A DNA stretch of 64,000 bases from Halomonas rhizosphaerae (lineage in GTDB: Bacteria; Pseudomonadota; Gammaproteobacteria; Pseudomonadales; Halomonadaceae), in contig NZ_JASCQP010000011.1 of the NCBI RefSeq assembly GCF_030010555.1, positions 62,001-126,000 on the forward strand, read 5' to 3'. The notes under the pieces were generated by a model. It was not told where the DNA came from. It searched no databases and was given only the letters and a program-made list of their open reading frames with translations. Shown in pieces: positions 23,665 through 32,434 of the stretch. The position numbers were made by a program, and so were the translations under genes. Positions within the stretch are counted from its first letter, which is position 1. The number at the start of each line of letters is the position of its first letter.

Positions 23665-25138
23665 GCAGCAGCGCCGGGGTCTCCTCGCCGACCAGCGTCA
23701 GCGTCAGCGCCTCGCCCTCCGCTTCGAGCCGCGGCACGGCCGGGGGCTGCTCGGGACGGGAGTGATTGAGGATCACCGCCAGGCGCAGCAGTCGGGCCAG
23801 CCGGGAGTGGGGACGGCGCTCCGACTCGGGCAGCGCCTGCCACTCCTTGACCGGGAACTTGCGGCGGTGGGCGCGCACCAGGAAGGCCAGCAGTCGTTGT
23901 TCCGGCCGCGAGAAGCCGGCCAGGTCGGAGTACTCCAGCAGGTAGGCGCCGTGGCGATGGAACTGGCTGTGGGAGATGGCCAGGCCGATCTCGTGCAGGC
24001 GGCTGCCCCAGTCGAGGAAGCGCGCCTGGTCGTCGTCGAGGCCCCAGGTCCCGCGGACCTGGTCGAGCAGGGCGCCGGCGGTGGCCGCCACGTTGTCGGC
24101 CTGCCGGCCGTCCACCTGGTAGCTGCGGGCCAGGCCGTCCAGGGTCTTGAGGCGCGAGTCCTCGGGACTGTTGCGCCCCACCATGTCGTAGAGCACCCCC
24201 TCGCGCAGGGCGCCGTCGGCATAGCGCATCCGCTCCAGGTCGAAGGCCTCGAAGACCGCGCCGAGAATCGCCACCCCGGCCGGAAAGACCCGCGAGCGGT
24301 CGGCCTTGAGTCCCTCCATGGCCACCTTGTCGAGCTTCTTGCACTTGATCAGGCGCTTGCGCAGGGCGGCCAGGCCGTTGCGGGTGATCACCCCGTCGGG
24401 GGCATCCCCGGCGGCCGCGATCACCGCGGCCGCCGCCTTGATGGTGCCGCTGGACCCCACCGGGTCGACCCAGCCCAGGCGCTGGTAGGGGCGCTGGATG
24501 TTGGCCAGCTCCGAGAGGGCGGCAAGCTCCGCCTGGCGCATGCGCTTCTCGCTGATCTCGCCCCCCTCGAAGAAGCGGCGGGTGAAGGTCACGCAGCCCA
24601 TGCGCAGGCTCTCCAGCGCCAGGGGCTCGAAGCGCTCGCCGATGATGAACTCCGTGGAGCCGCCGCCGATGTCGACGATCAGTCGGCGGCCGTCCTCGGC
24701 CAGGGCGTGGGCCGCGCCCAGATAGATCAGGCGGGCCTCCTCGCGGCCGGCGATGATCTCGATGCGGTGGCCGAGCAGGGCCTCGGCGCGCTCGATCAGC
24801 GCCTGGCTGTTGATCGCATCGCGCAGCGCGTTGGTGCCCACCACCCGCAGGTGCCCCGGGGTGATATCCTCGAGGAAGGGGGCGAAGCGGGCCAGGCAGT
24901 CCAGGGCGCGCTGCATGGCCTCCTCGCCGAGCCGGCCGTCCTCGTCGAGGCCGGCGGCCAGCTGGACCTTCTCGCCGAGGCGGGCCACCACCTGCAGGCG
25001 GTCATCCTGATAGTTGGCCACCAGCAGGTGGAAGCTATTGGAGCCGAGGTCAATGGCGGCGAGCCGGGTGGGATCGCCGGCCACGGCAGCCGGAAGTGGG
25101 GCGGCAGCGGAGGGCGCCGGGTCCTGTGGCGAGGTCAT
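23594..25138 (-). CDS. ppx: Exopolyphosphatase
   Basis: Releases phosphate from polyphosphate ends and may also hydrolyse pppGpp (Ppx/GppA family). The 514-residue product (E. coli Ppx 513) has the actin-like ATPase motifs AAIDLGSNSFHLLVA and IVDIGGGSTEF, then a C-terminal HD-like domain. The ATG at 25138 follows GAAGGA; an in-frame ATG at 25195 would add 19 residues. It is convergent with and overlaps tilS by 71 bp. The polyphosphate-making ppk1 is about 7 kb away, so the two are not one operon here. Confidence 0.95.
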   Translation of the reverse strand: MTSPQDPAPSAAAPLPAAVAGDPTRLAAIDLGSNSFHLLVANYQDDRLQVVARLGEKVQLAAGLDEDGRLGEEAMQRALDCLARFAPFLEDITPGHLRVVGTNALRDAINSQALIERAEALLGHRIEIIAGREEARLIYLGAAHALAEDGRRLIVDIGGGSTEFIIGERFEPLALESLRMGCVTFTRRFFEGGEISEKRMRQAELAALSELANIQRPYQRLGWVDPVGSSGTIKAAAAVIAAAGDAPDGVITRNGLAALRKRLIKCKKLDKVAMEGLKADRSRVFPAGVAILGAVFEAFDLERMRYADGALREGVLYDMVGRNSPEDSRLKTLDGLARSYQVDGRQADNVAATAGALLDQVRGTWGLDDDQARFLDWGSRLHEIGLAISHSQFHRHGAYLLEYSDLAGFSRPEQRLLAFLVRAHRRKFPVKEWQALPESERRPHSRLARLLRLAVILNHSRPEQPPAVPRLEAEGEALTLTLVGEETPALLLNDLEQEAAYQQAADFPLVLRRG

Positions 25139-25214
25139 GGCAGTTCCTTCGGATCGGTCAGGGGCAAGGGTGCGCGGCGCTCCCGATCGTGTCAATTGTC
25201 GCGGGCCCCAGGGC

Positions 25215-25243
25215 TTGCGTTCGCCCGCCGGCTTGACTAGTAT
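25215..25243 (+). promoter_or_regulatory. Probable rho promoter
   Basis: TTGCGT (25215-25220) and TAGTAT (25238-25243) are separated by an ideal 17-bp spacer. The predicted start is about 330 nt before rho. It is the best promoter pair in the 441-nt ppx-rho gap. Confidence 0.55.
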
Positions 25244-25249
25244 CGGGTC

Positions 25250-25579
25250 GTTCGCCTGTTCCGAATGCTTCCCGACCGTCTCGCGGCGATCCCGTCACGG
25301 TCAGTTTCCAAGTCGTCAGACAGCCCACTGCTTCAGCCCGCGATCCCGGCCGCCTGGCCCGGACCCGCAGGTCAGGCGAAAACGAACCTGCTTCCTCGCT
25401 TCCGATATCGGCCCGGCAACCCAGAATGCGGTCGCCCGCCCATGGCCATACGATGCAGCATGACGAGAGGTAGCCTGTCCGGGCTCTGAACGCATCCACA
25501 GGGCGTCATCGTCTCGCCTCCTGTCTTTCCTCACGGCGCACTGCCGCCCGGCTTCCACGAGCGAATTCTGAACACACCG
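25250..25579 (+). promoter_or_regulatory. Long rho leader with C-rich, G-poor tract (candidate Rho autoregulation site)
   Basis: The leader has no convincing gene. Its last part (about 25504-25558) is rich in C and T with few G, the composition Rho binds. In E. coli, Rho lowers its own synthesis by early termination in the rho leader. A 15-codon ORF at 25442-25489 exists, but it has no clear ribosome-binding site and does not resemble the E. coli leader peptide. The trxA gene often found between ppx and rho in pseudomonads is absent. Confidence 0.45.
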
Positions 25580-26839
<1,260 letters not shown>

Positions 26840-26866
26840 CCATGGCTGCCGGGAATGCCACTGCGC

Positions 26867-26944
26867 GGCTGACCCGGCGACAGGCCCCGGAGCGCCGGAC
26901 CGTCGAAGAGGCGCTGTAACCCCCTCTCCGGCCTGTCCCCGGCG
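26867..26944 (-). repeat. Dispersed palindromic repeat, copy 3 (inverted, centre deleted)
   Basis: Read on the minus strand, this 78-bp segment contains the left arm of the family (CGCCGGGGACAGGCC), the inner GGGGGTT.ACAGCGCC, the 18-nt block seen in copy 1 (GACGGTCCGGCGCTCCGG, one change) and the right arm GGCCTGTCGCCGGGTCAGCC. The central GCGTCGGTAGCGCCCAGGG and its hairpin are missing. It lies just after the rho stop and may serve as its terminator. The modular differences from copies 1 and 2 suggest internal deletion of a mobile or amplified palindrome. Confidence 0.7.
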
Positions 26945-26976
26945 TCGCTTGCCAGGGCAACACAGCAGACGTATTC

Positions 26977-27003
26977 AAGGGGCATGCTATGCTGCCCCTT
27001 TCG
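26977..27003 (+). terminator. Hairpin before ubiD, possible weak terminator overlapping a -10-like motif
   Basis: AAGGGGCA (26977-26984) pairs with TGCCCCTT (26993-27000) around an 8-nt loop, with TTT following. The loop region also contains TGCTATGCT, which resembles an extended -10 element, with no good -35. It could end rho transcription or be part of the ubiD promoter. The two readings cannot be separated by sequence alone. Confidence 0.4.
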
Positions 27004-27027
27004 TCATTCTGGAATCGGGAAATCCGA

Positions 27028-28515
27028 ATGAAGTACAAGGACCTGCGCGAGTTCATCGCGGTGCTCGAGGCCCAGGGCGAGCTCAAGCGCATCACCGCCG
27101 AGGTCGACCCCTACCTCGAGATCACCGAGATCTGCGACCGTACCCTGCGTGCCGGGGGCCCGGCGCTGCTGTTCGAGAACGTCAAAGGCCATGCCATGCC
27201 GCTGCTCGGCAACCTCTTCGGCACGCCGAAGCGGGTGGCCATGGGCATGGGCCAGGACTCGGTCGCCGCATTGCGCGAGGTGGGGGAGCTGCTCGCCTTC
27301 CTCAAGGAGCCCGAACCGCCCAAGGGGTTTCGCGACGCCTGGAGCAAGCTGCCGATCTTCCGGCAGGTGATGAGCATGGGGCCGAAGACGGTGCGCTCGG
27401 CACCGGTGCAGGCGCTCGCCTACGAGGGCGACGAGGTCGACCTCGACCGCCTGCCGATCCAGCACTGCTGGCCCGGCGACGCCGCGCCGCTGGTCACCTG
27501 GCCCCTGGTGATCACCAAGGGGCCCCACAAGACCCGCCAGAACCTGGGGATCTATCGCCAGCAGAAGCTCGGGAGGAACCGCCTGATCATGCGCTGGCTC
27601 TCCCATCGCGGCGGGGCGCTGGACTTCCAGGAGTTCCAGCAGGCCCATCCCGGCGAGCCCTTCCCTGTGGCGGTGGCGCTGGGCGCCGACCCGGCCACCA
27701 TCCTGGGGGCGGTGACGCCGGTGCCCGACAGCCTCTCCGAGTATGCCTTCGCCGGCCTTCTGCGCGGCTCACGCACCGAGCTGGTCAGCTGCGGCCATGC
27801 CGACCTCCAGGTACCGGCCTCCGCCGAGATCATCCTCGAGGGGTTCATCTACCCCGACGACATGGCCCCCGAGGGTCCCTACGGCGACCATACCGGCTAC
27901 TACAACGAGGTCGAGCAGTTCCCGGTGTTCACGGTGACGCGCATGACCATGCGCGAGAACGCGATCTACCACTCCACCTACACCGGCCGTCCGCCCGACG
28001 AGCCGGCGATCCTGGGCCTGGCGCTGAACGAGGTGTTCGTGCCCATCCTGCGCCGCCAGTTCCCCGAGATCGTCGACTTCTACCTGCCGCCTGAGGGGTG
28101 CTCCTACCGCATGGCGGTGGTGACCATGAAGAAGCAGTACCCGGGCCACGCCAAGCGGGTGATGATGGGCGTGTGGAGCTTCCTGCGCCAGTTCATGTAC
28201 ACCAAGTTCGTGGTGGTGCTCGACGACGACGTCTGTGCCCGCGACTGGAAGGACGTGATCTGGGCCATCACCACGCGCATGGACCCCGCCCGGGATACCG
28301 TGATGGTGGAGAATACCCCCATCGACTACCTGGACTTCGCCTCCCCCGTGGCGGGACTCGGCTCCAAGATGGGCCTGGACGCCACCAGCAAGTGGCCCGG
28401 CGAGACCGACCGCGAGTGGGGCACGCCCATCGTCATGGACGAGGCCGTCAAGGCCCGCGTCAGCGAGCGCTGGAACGAGCTGGGCATCGAGCTCCCTGAC
28501 AACGCGACATTCTGA
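27028..28515 (+). CDS. ubiD: 4-hydroxy-3-polyprenylbenzoate decarboxylase
   Basis: Decarboxylates the ubiquinone precursor using prenylated FMN made by UbiX. The 495-residue product (E. coli 497) begins [42 protein letters not shown] carries acidic active-site residues, and the C-terminal part includes [16 protein letters not shown]. The ATG at 27028 is chosen by alignment; the in-frame ATG at 26989 adds 13 atypical residues and falls in the hairpin. It is followed by fre, as in E. coli. Confidence 0.97.
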   Translation: MKYKDLREFIAVLEAQGELKRITAEVDPYLEITEICDRTLRAGGPALLFENVKGHAMPLLGNLFGTPKRVAMGMGQDSVAALREVGELLAFLKEPEPPKGFRDAWSKLPIFRQVMSMGPKTVRSAPVQALAYEGDEVDLDRLPIQHCWPGDAAPLVTWPLVITKGPHKTRQNLGIYRQQKLGRNRLIMRWLSHRGGALDFQEFQQAHPGEPFPVAVALGADPATILGAVTPVPDSLSEYAFAGLLRGSRTELVSCGHADLQVPASAEIILEGFIYPDDMAPEGPYGDHTGYYNEVEQFPVFTVTRMTMRENAIYHSTYTGRPPDEPAILGLALNEVFVPILRRQFPEIVDFYLPPEGCSYRMAVVTMKKQYPGHAKRVMMGVWSFLRQFMYTKFVVVLDDDVCARDWKDVIWAITTRMDPARDTVMVENTPIDYLDFASPVAGLGSKMGLDATSKWPGETDREWGTPIVMDEAVKARVSERWNELGIELPDNATF

Positions 28516-28533
28516 CAATTTCATGAGGCTTTC

Positions 28534-29313
28534 ATGACGCCAAGGACCCTGACCTGCCTGGTCACCGAGGTCGAGGATCTCACCCCGGACGTCTTCCGCG
28601 TCCAGTTGGAGGGCCGGCCCGAGGCCGTGGCCCATGATCCCGGCCAGTACCTGGAGCTGAAGCTGGAGGAGGACCTCTGGGTGCCGTTCTCCATCGCCAA
28701 CGCCCATGCCGGCGATGGCACCATCGAGCTTCACATCCAGCACTGGCCCGAGCGGGAGAACTCCGCCCGCCTGCGCGAGCTGATGCAGGTGGCCGAGCGG
28801 CTGACCCTGCGCCTGCCCGGCGGCGACTGCATCCTCGACCCGGACAGCACGCGACCTTTGCTGCTGGTCGCCGCCGGCACCGGCTTTTCCCAGATGAAGG
28901 CGATCGTCGAGGCGGCGCTGCACGATGATCCGGCGCGAGAAATCGACCTCTGGTGGGCGGCCCGCGAGCGTCGCGACCTCTACCTGGAGCGCCTGCCCCG
29001 GGCGTGGGTGGAAGCGCATGCCAATGTCCGCTTCCACGCCGTGACCGAGGTCGCGCCCGAGGAAGCCGTGGCGGGGGAGCGGGTCATCGGCCACCGCGGC
29101 CGGATCGACCAGGCCCTGGCGACGACCCTCGATGACGTCTCGGGGCATGACGTCTACGTCTCCGGCTCGCCGGGCATGGTCTATGCCTGCGTCGACGTGC
29201 TCGCCTCGCTGGGCCTGGCGCCCTCACGCGTCTTCTCGGATGTCTTCGCCTATGCGCCGCGGGACCCCATCGTGCCCACCGCGGGCAGCCTGGTGAGGGA
29301 GGCGCGGTCATGA
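28534..29313 (+). CDS. fre: NAD(P)H-flavin reductase (Fre/LuxG-like)
   Basis: Likely reduces free flavins with NAD(P)H, supplying FMNH2 or FADH2. The 259-residue protein has a ferredoxin-reductase-type flavin-binding barrel (HDPGQYLELKLEEDLWVPFSIANA). The nucleotide-binding half contains RPLLLVAAGTGFSQMKAIVE and YVSGSPGMVYACVDVL. No ferredoxin [2Fe-2S] domain is present. It follows ubiD by 18 nt and its stop overlaps the folM start (ATGA). A supply of reduced flavin for UbiX/UbiD chemistry is plausible but inferred from position. Confidence 0.9.
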   Translation: MTPRTLTCLVTEVEDLTPDVFRVQLEGRPEAVAHDPGQYLELKLEEDLWVPFSIANAHAGDGTIELHIQHWPERENSARLRELMQVAERLTLRLPGGDCILDPDSTRPLLLVAAGTGFSQMKAIVEAALHDDPAREIDLWWAARERRDLYLERLPRAWVEAHANVRFHAVTEVAPEEAVAGERVIGHRGRIDQALATTLDDVSGHDVYVSGSPGMVYACVDVLASLGLAPSRVFSDVFAYAPRDPIVPTAGSLVREARS

Positions 29314-30023
29314 GCGCCTCGCCGATCCTGATCACCGGTGGCGCCCAGCGCCTGGGACGCCACTGTGCCGAGCGGCTGCGCGACGACGGCCACCCGGTGA
29401 TCATCAGCTATCGCCGCGAGCGGCCCGAGCTGGACGCGCTGCGTGAGCGGGGCATCGTCACCCTGTCGGCCGACTTCTCGACGGAGGCGGGCATCCTGGC
29501 GTTCCTCGCCAGGCTGAAGGAGGCAACCCCTTCCCTGAGAGCGGTCGTCCATAACGCCAGCGATTGGGCGCCGGACTCCAGCGGCCCCGAGGCGGGAGCT
29601 ACCTTCGAGCGGTTGTTTCGCATCCACATGCTGGCGCCCTACCTGATCAACCTGCATGCCCGGGCGCTGCTCGAGGCGTGCAGCGAGCCCCAGCGCGACA
29701 TCGTGCACCTGACCGACTACGTGGTGCAGAAGGGCTCCAGGAAGCACGCCGCCTACGCCGCCACCAAGGCGGGGCTGGACAACCTGACGCTCTCCTTCGC
29801 CGCCATGTACGCCCCGATGATCCAGGTCAATGCCATCGCTCCGGCGATGATCATGCTCAACGAGGGCGATGACGAGGCCTACGCCGAGAAGGCCCGCGCC
29901 AAGTCGGCGATGGAGATGATTCCCGGCCCCGGGGTGATCTATCAGAGCCTGCGCTACCTGCTCGACAATCGCTACGTCACCGGCGTGACCCTGCCGGTGG
30001 ATGGCGGGCGCCACCTGCGCTGA
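29310..30023 (+). CDS. folM: Dihydromonapterin reductase FolM (short-chain dehydrogenase)
   Basis: An SDR-family reductase of 237 residues. The cofactor motif ITGGAQRLGRHCAERL is at the N-terminus. The Arg in SYRRERPE suits NADPH. The catalytic region has the Tyr-x-x-x-Lys motif in HAAYAATKAGLDNL. The overall pattern, with NASDWAPD and a C-terminal VTGVTLPVDGGRHL, matches FolM rather than FabG. FolM reduces dihydromonapterin (and weakly dihydrofolate) and so relates to pterin cofactors. It is translationally coupled to fre. Confidence 0.88.
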   Translation: MSASPILITGGAQRLGRHCAERLRDDGHPVIISYRRERPELDALRERGIVTLSADFSTEAGILAFLARLKEATPSLRAVVHNASDWAPDSSGPEAGATFERLFRIHMLAPYLINLHARALLEACSEPQRDIVHLTDYVVQKGSRKHAAYAATKAGLDNLTLSFAAMYAPMIQVNAIAPAMIMLNEGDDEAYAEKARAKSAMEMIPGPGVIYQSLRYLLDNRYVTGVTLPVDGGRHLR

Positions 30024-30173
30024 GCCTGCAACCACCGGGGAGTATCAGTCAGGAAGGGGCGAGGCGCTGGATCAGCCTCTAGCGAAACCTGGCTGCGACC
30101 ATCGGTGTCGTGCCGGATGCGGCCATCTTCGCTAGAATGCGGCTCTACCCTGACACGATAAAAGGAGCGACAC

Positions 30174-30302
30174 ATGGCGGGACACGACACGAACTTCAAG
30201 GACGACAGCGGCCTGCTGTCCGTGGTGCTGGGCCTGGTGGTGCTGGTGGCCATGAGCGCCCTGCCGGCCACCATCGGCTGGTACCAGCTGTTCGCCGGCT
30301 GA
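30174..30302 (+). CDS. 42-residue single-pass membrane microprotein, unknown function
   Basis: A short ORF, MAGHDTNFKDDSGLLSVVLG..., with an excellent ribosome-binding site (AAAGGAG, 30160-30166). It has a polar, acidic N-terminal segment and one hydrophobic helix (about residues 14-32), then an aromatic tail WYQLFAG. TAGAAT at 30133-30138 could be its -10. I do not recognise a family. It lies between folM and the aromatic leader region and is co-directional with both. The good ribosome-binding site and clean membrane-protein pattern favour a real gene. Confidence 0.65.
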   Translation: MAGHDTNFKDDSGLLSVVLGLVVLVAMSALPATIGWYQLFAG

Positions 30303-30312
30303 GCGGAGGCCC

Positions 30313-30341
30313 TTGCCAGCCATGCCGCAATGCGGCAGGAT
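30313..30341 (+). promoter_or_regulatory. Candidate promoter for the DAHP synthase leader
   Basis: TTGCCA (30313-30318) and CAGGAT (30336-30341) are separated by 17 bp. The spacer contains a perfect palindrome, TGCCGC/GCGGCA (30323-30337), which could be an operator. I saw no TyrR-type box. Transcription would start just before the ribosome-binding site of leader peptide 1. Confidence 0.35.
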
Positions 30342-30365
30342 GAGGCGAAACCTCAGGAGCGATCC

Positions 30366-30491
30366 ATGATCATGACCCACCGCGTCAAGCCCGCCTCTCA
30401 CGTTGCCCGCAATGGCAGCGAGGCGTTCGCTGTGTGCGGCTATTGGTCTGGTTACTGGTTTATTCCCGGGGTGCCCGTGGCCATGTCCTGA
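30366..30491 (+). CDS. Aromatic leader peptide 1 upstream of DAHP synthase
   Basis: A 41-codon ORF with AGGAG seven bases upstream. Residues 25-32 read GYWSGYWF, coded TAT TGG .. TAC TGG TTT at 30441-30461: two Tyr, two Trp and one Phe in seven codons, with a further Phe just before. Such clusters are the mark of leader peptides that sense charged tRNA for aromatic amino acids. The bases CCCGGGG just after the cluster (30465-30471) can pair with the 5' arm of the downstream hairpin (30543-30552), offering an antiterminator-like alternative. Function is inferred from composition and from the DAHP synthase gene downstream. Confidence 0.7.
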   Translation: MIMTHRVKPASHVARNGSEAFAVCGYWSGYWFIPGVPVAMS

Positions 30492-30542
30492 ACGCAAGAC
30501 GCGACATCGCCGGGAGGTACCTCACCAGGGCCGCCTCCGCCA

Positions 30543-30575
30543 GAACCCCCGGACGGCCGCCCCGCCCGGGGGTTC
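30543..30575 (+). terminator. 10-bp GC-rich attenuator-like hairpin between the two leader peptides
   Basis: GAACCCCCGG (30543-30552) pairs perfectly with CCGGGGGTTC (30566-30575) across a 13-nt loop. Only ATTTC follows, so it lacks a proper U-run. It may be an attenuator that needs help, a Rho pause site or a structure that affects leader 2. Its 5' arm is complementary to CCCGGGG at 30465-30471. Confidence 0.5.
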
Positions 30576-30623
30576 CGCATTTCACGGCCCCCGTCCATAC
30601 AACCGACATCCAGGAGAGGGACC

Positions 30624-30782
30624 ATGACCGCATCCATCGCCATCCGCCAGACCCGGGGGTTCGCGGGCTATTATGGCTACTGGCGATTTAGCGAGCTGCG
30701 GTCGGCTCACTCCGCCACGCCCGGCCGTAGCGAGATCGGTGGCACCCGACCGACACGATGTATGACCGCTACCCGGAGTTGA
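30624..30782 (+). CDS. Aromatic leader peptide 2, coupled to DAHP synthase
   Basis: A 52-codon ORF with AGGAGAGGG ending 3 nt before its ATG. Residues 13-22 are FAGYYGYWRF: three Tyr, one Trp and two Phe in ten codons (30660-30689). The stop (30780-30782) lies 7 nt before the synthase ATG, so its translation can control that of the enzyme. CTCCG at 30710-30714 is complementary to CGGAG at 30774-30778, part of the synthase ribosome-binding site. CGGTCGG (30699-30705) pairs with CCGACCG (30746-30752) and would exclude that pairing. Function is inferred. Confidence 0.65.
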   Translation: MTASIAIRQTRGFAGYYGYWRFSELRSAHSATPGRSEIGGTRPTRCMTATRS

Positions 30783-30789
30783 TGACGCC

Positions 30790-31854
30790 ATGAACGCTTC
30801 CCTTGCCGCCGCCCCCCTGGCCGAGCCCCTGCGCTCCGCCGCCAACCCGGCCCGGCCGCTGCCCACCCCCGGCGAGCTGCGCCGCGAACTGCCGCTTTCT
30901 CCCGAACTGGTGGCCCGGATAGGGGCCCAGCGCCGAGCCATCCACGAGATCCTCGCCGGCCATGACCACCGTCTGCTGGTGGTGGTGGGCCCCTGTTCCA
31001 TCCACGACCCCGAGGCGGCCCTGGAGTACGCCCGCCGCCTGGCCGCACTGGCGCCCCGGGTCGAGGACCGACTGCTCCCGGTGATGCGCGTCTACGTGGA
31101 GAAGCCGCGCACCACCGTGGGCTGGAAGGGGCTGGCCTACGACCCGGACCTCGACGGCAGCGGCGATATGGCCCGCGGCCTCGAGGTGTCGCGGCGGCTG
31201 ATGCGCGAGGTGGCCGAGCTGGGGCTGCCGGTGGCCACCGAACTGTTGCAGCCGATGCTGGCGCCCTACCTGGAGGACCTGCTCGCCTGGGTGGCCATCG
31301 GGGCCCGCACCACCGAGTCGCAGCTTCACCGCGAGCTGGCCAGCGGCCTCGAGGCGGCGGTGGGGTTCAAGAACGCCACCGGCGGCGACATCGGCGTGGC
31401 GCTCGATGCCATGCGCGCCGCGGCGCACCCGCACAGCCACTTCGGGCTCGATGAAGAGGGGCGTCCGGCGGTGCGCGATACGGCAGGCAACCCTCATACC
31501 CAGCTGGTGCTGCGCGGCGGCCACGGCGAGCCCAACTACCAGGCCTCCCATGTCCAGGCGGCACGCCGCGCCCTGGAGGACGCCAACCTGTCGCCGCGGC
31601 TGATGGTCGACTGCAGCCACGCCAATGCGCTCAAGGACCACCGCCGCCAGAGCGAGGTGCTGCTCGACGTGCTGGCCCAGCGCCTGGCCGGCGAGACGGC
31701 GTTGGCGGGGCTGATGCTGGAGAGCCATCTCCACGAGGGCAAGCAGGCGCTTGCGCCGGGCCGGCTGCGCCATGGGGTCTCGGTCACCGATGCCTGCCTC
31801 GGCTGGGAGACCACCGAGCATCTGCTGCTGACGGCAGCCGAGCGACTTCGCTAG
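30790..31854 (+). CDS. aroG: 3-deoxy-7-phosphoheptulonate (DAHP) synthase, class I
   Basis: Joins phosphoenolpyruvate and erythrose 4-phosphate in the first committed step of aromatic amino acid synthesis. The 354-residue protein has VVVGPCSIHDPEAALEYARRL, YVEKPRTTVGWKGLAYDPDLDGS, GFKNATGGD, LRGGHGEPNY and the metal-binding MVDCSHANALKDH and MLESHLHEGKQ. The N-terminal helix region is of the type used for feedback regulation. Which amino acid inhibits it cannot be read here, so aroG (rather than aroF/aroH) is provisional. Two aromatic leader ORFs precede it; its own ribosome-binding site, CGGAG, is 11 nt from the start. Confidence 0.93.
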   Translation: MNASLAAAPLAEPLRSAANPARPLPTPGELRRELPLSPELVARIGAQRRAIHEILAGHDHRLLVVVGPCSIHDPEAALEYARRLAALAPRVEDRLLPVMRVYVEKPRTTVGWKGLAYDPDLDGSGDMARGLEVSRRLMREVAELGLPVATELLQPMLAPYLEDLLAWVAIGARTTESQLHRELASGLEAAVGFKNATGGDIGVALDAMRAAAHPHSHFGLDEEGRPAVRDTAGNPHTQLVLRGGHGEPNYQASHVQAARRALEDANLSPRLMVDCSHANALKDHRRQSEVLLDVLAQRLAGETALAGLMLESHLHEGKQALAPGRLRHGVSVTDACLGWETTEHLLLTAAERLR

Positions 31855-31920
31855 CCCTGTACCCCGGATGGCGATGTCGGGATAATGCCGTCGATTGCCG
31901 ATTCGCTACCCGGAGTTCCC

Positions 31921-32433
31921 ATGCCGTTCCAGTTCGAGGACCACGACCCCGAGACCTACCGCCGCAAGGCCAAGCTGATCAGCCTGGCCATGGCCGGCCA
32001 GCTGATCGTCTTCGGGCTGGTGTTCTCGCAGCTGCTGACCACGGCCTTCGGCTCCAGCTTCTGGCTCAATGCCCTGGGCGTGCTGCTGGGGCTGGTCGCG
32101 ACCAGCCTGGTGTTCGCGGTGCTGCGCGAGCGCCCCTGGATGACCGAGATGCGCTATGTCTGGCAGCTCAAGCACCAGCTGTCCCGGGTCAGCGGCTACC
32201 TGCCGGCGCTGCGCCGCGGCATGGCGGAGGGCAACGACACGGCGCTGGCGGTGCTCGCCTTCTACCACCAGGGCATGGCCCAGCTCGCCGAGCTCAATGG
32301 CCGCACCCTGGACGACGATGCCGAACTGCTCGCCGAGCGCGAGGTGGTGCGTACCGCCCGTCGCGAGCGCGGCCTGCCCGAGCGCGTATCCGGGCTCGAC
32401 CCCCATGACCTGGATGCGTTCCGCAAGGGCTGA
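31921..32433 (+). CDS. DUF3087 family membrane protein
   Basis: A 170-residue protein starting MPFQFEDHDPETYRRKAKLI. Two hydrophobic helices lie at about residues 20-42 and 48-68. A soluble tail follows, with the conserved WQLKHQLSRVSGYLP and a helical ALAVLAFYHQGMAQLAELNG. It matches the DUF3087 pattern known from Pseudomonas and relatives; no function is established. The ATG at 31921 has CGGAG upstream; an in-frame ATG at 31885 is less likely. GATAAT near 31881 may be a -10. It ends 1 nt before the convergent ppk1 stop. Confidence 0.8.
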   Translation: MPFQFEDHDPETYRRKAKLISLAMAGQLIVFGLVFSQLLTTAFGSSFWLNALGVLLGLVATSLVFAVLRERPWMTEMRYVWQLKHQLSRVSGYLPALRRGMAEGNDTALAVLAFYHQGMAQLAELNGRTLDDDAELLAEREVVRTARRERGLPERVSGLDPHDLDAFRKG

Positions 32434-32434
32434 G

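Noticed and set aside
25442..25489. 15-codon ORF in the rho leader as a rhoL-like leader peptide
   Set aside because: No clear ribosome-binding site and no likeness to the E. coli leader peptide.
30302..30365. TyrR or TrpR operator for the DAHP synthase gene
   Set aside because: No TGTAAA-N6-TTTACA or TrpR-like palindrome; the only symmetric site is TGCCGC-AAT-GCGGCA.
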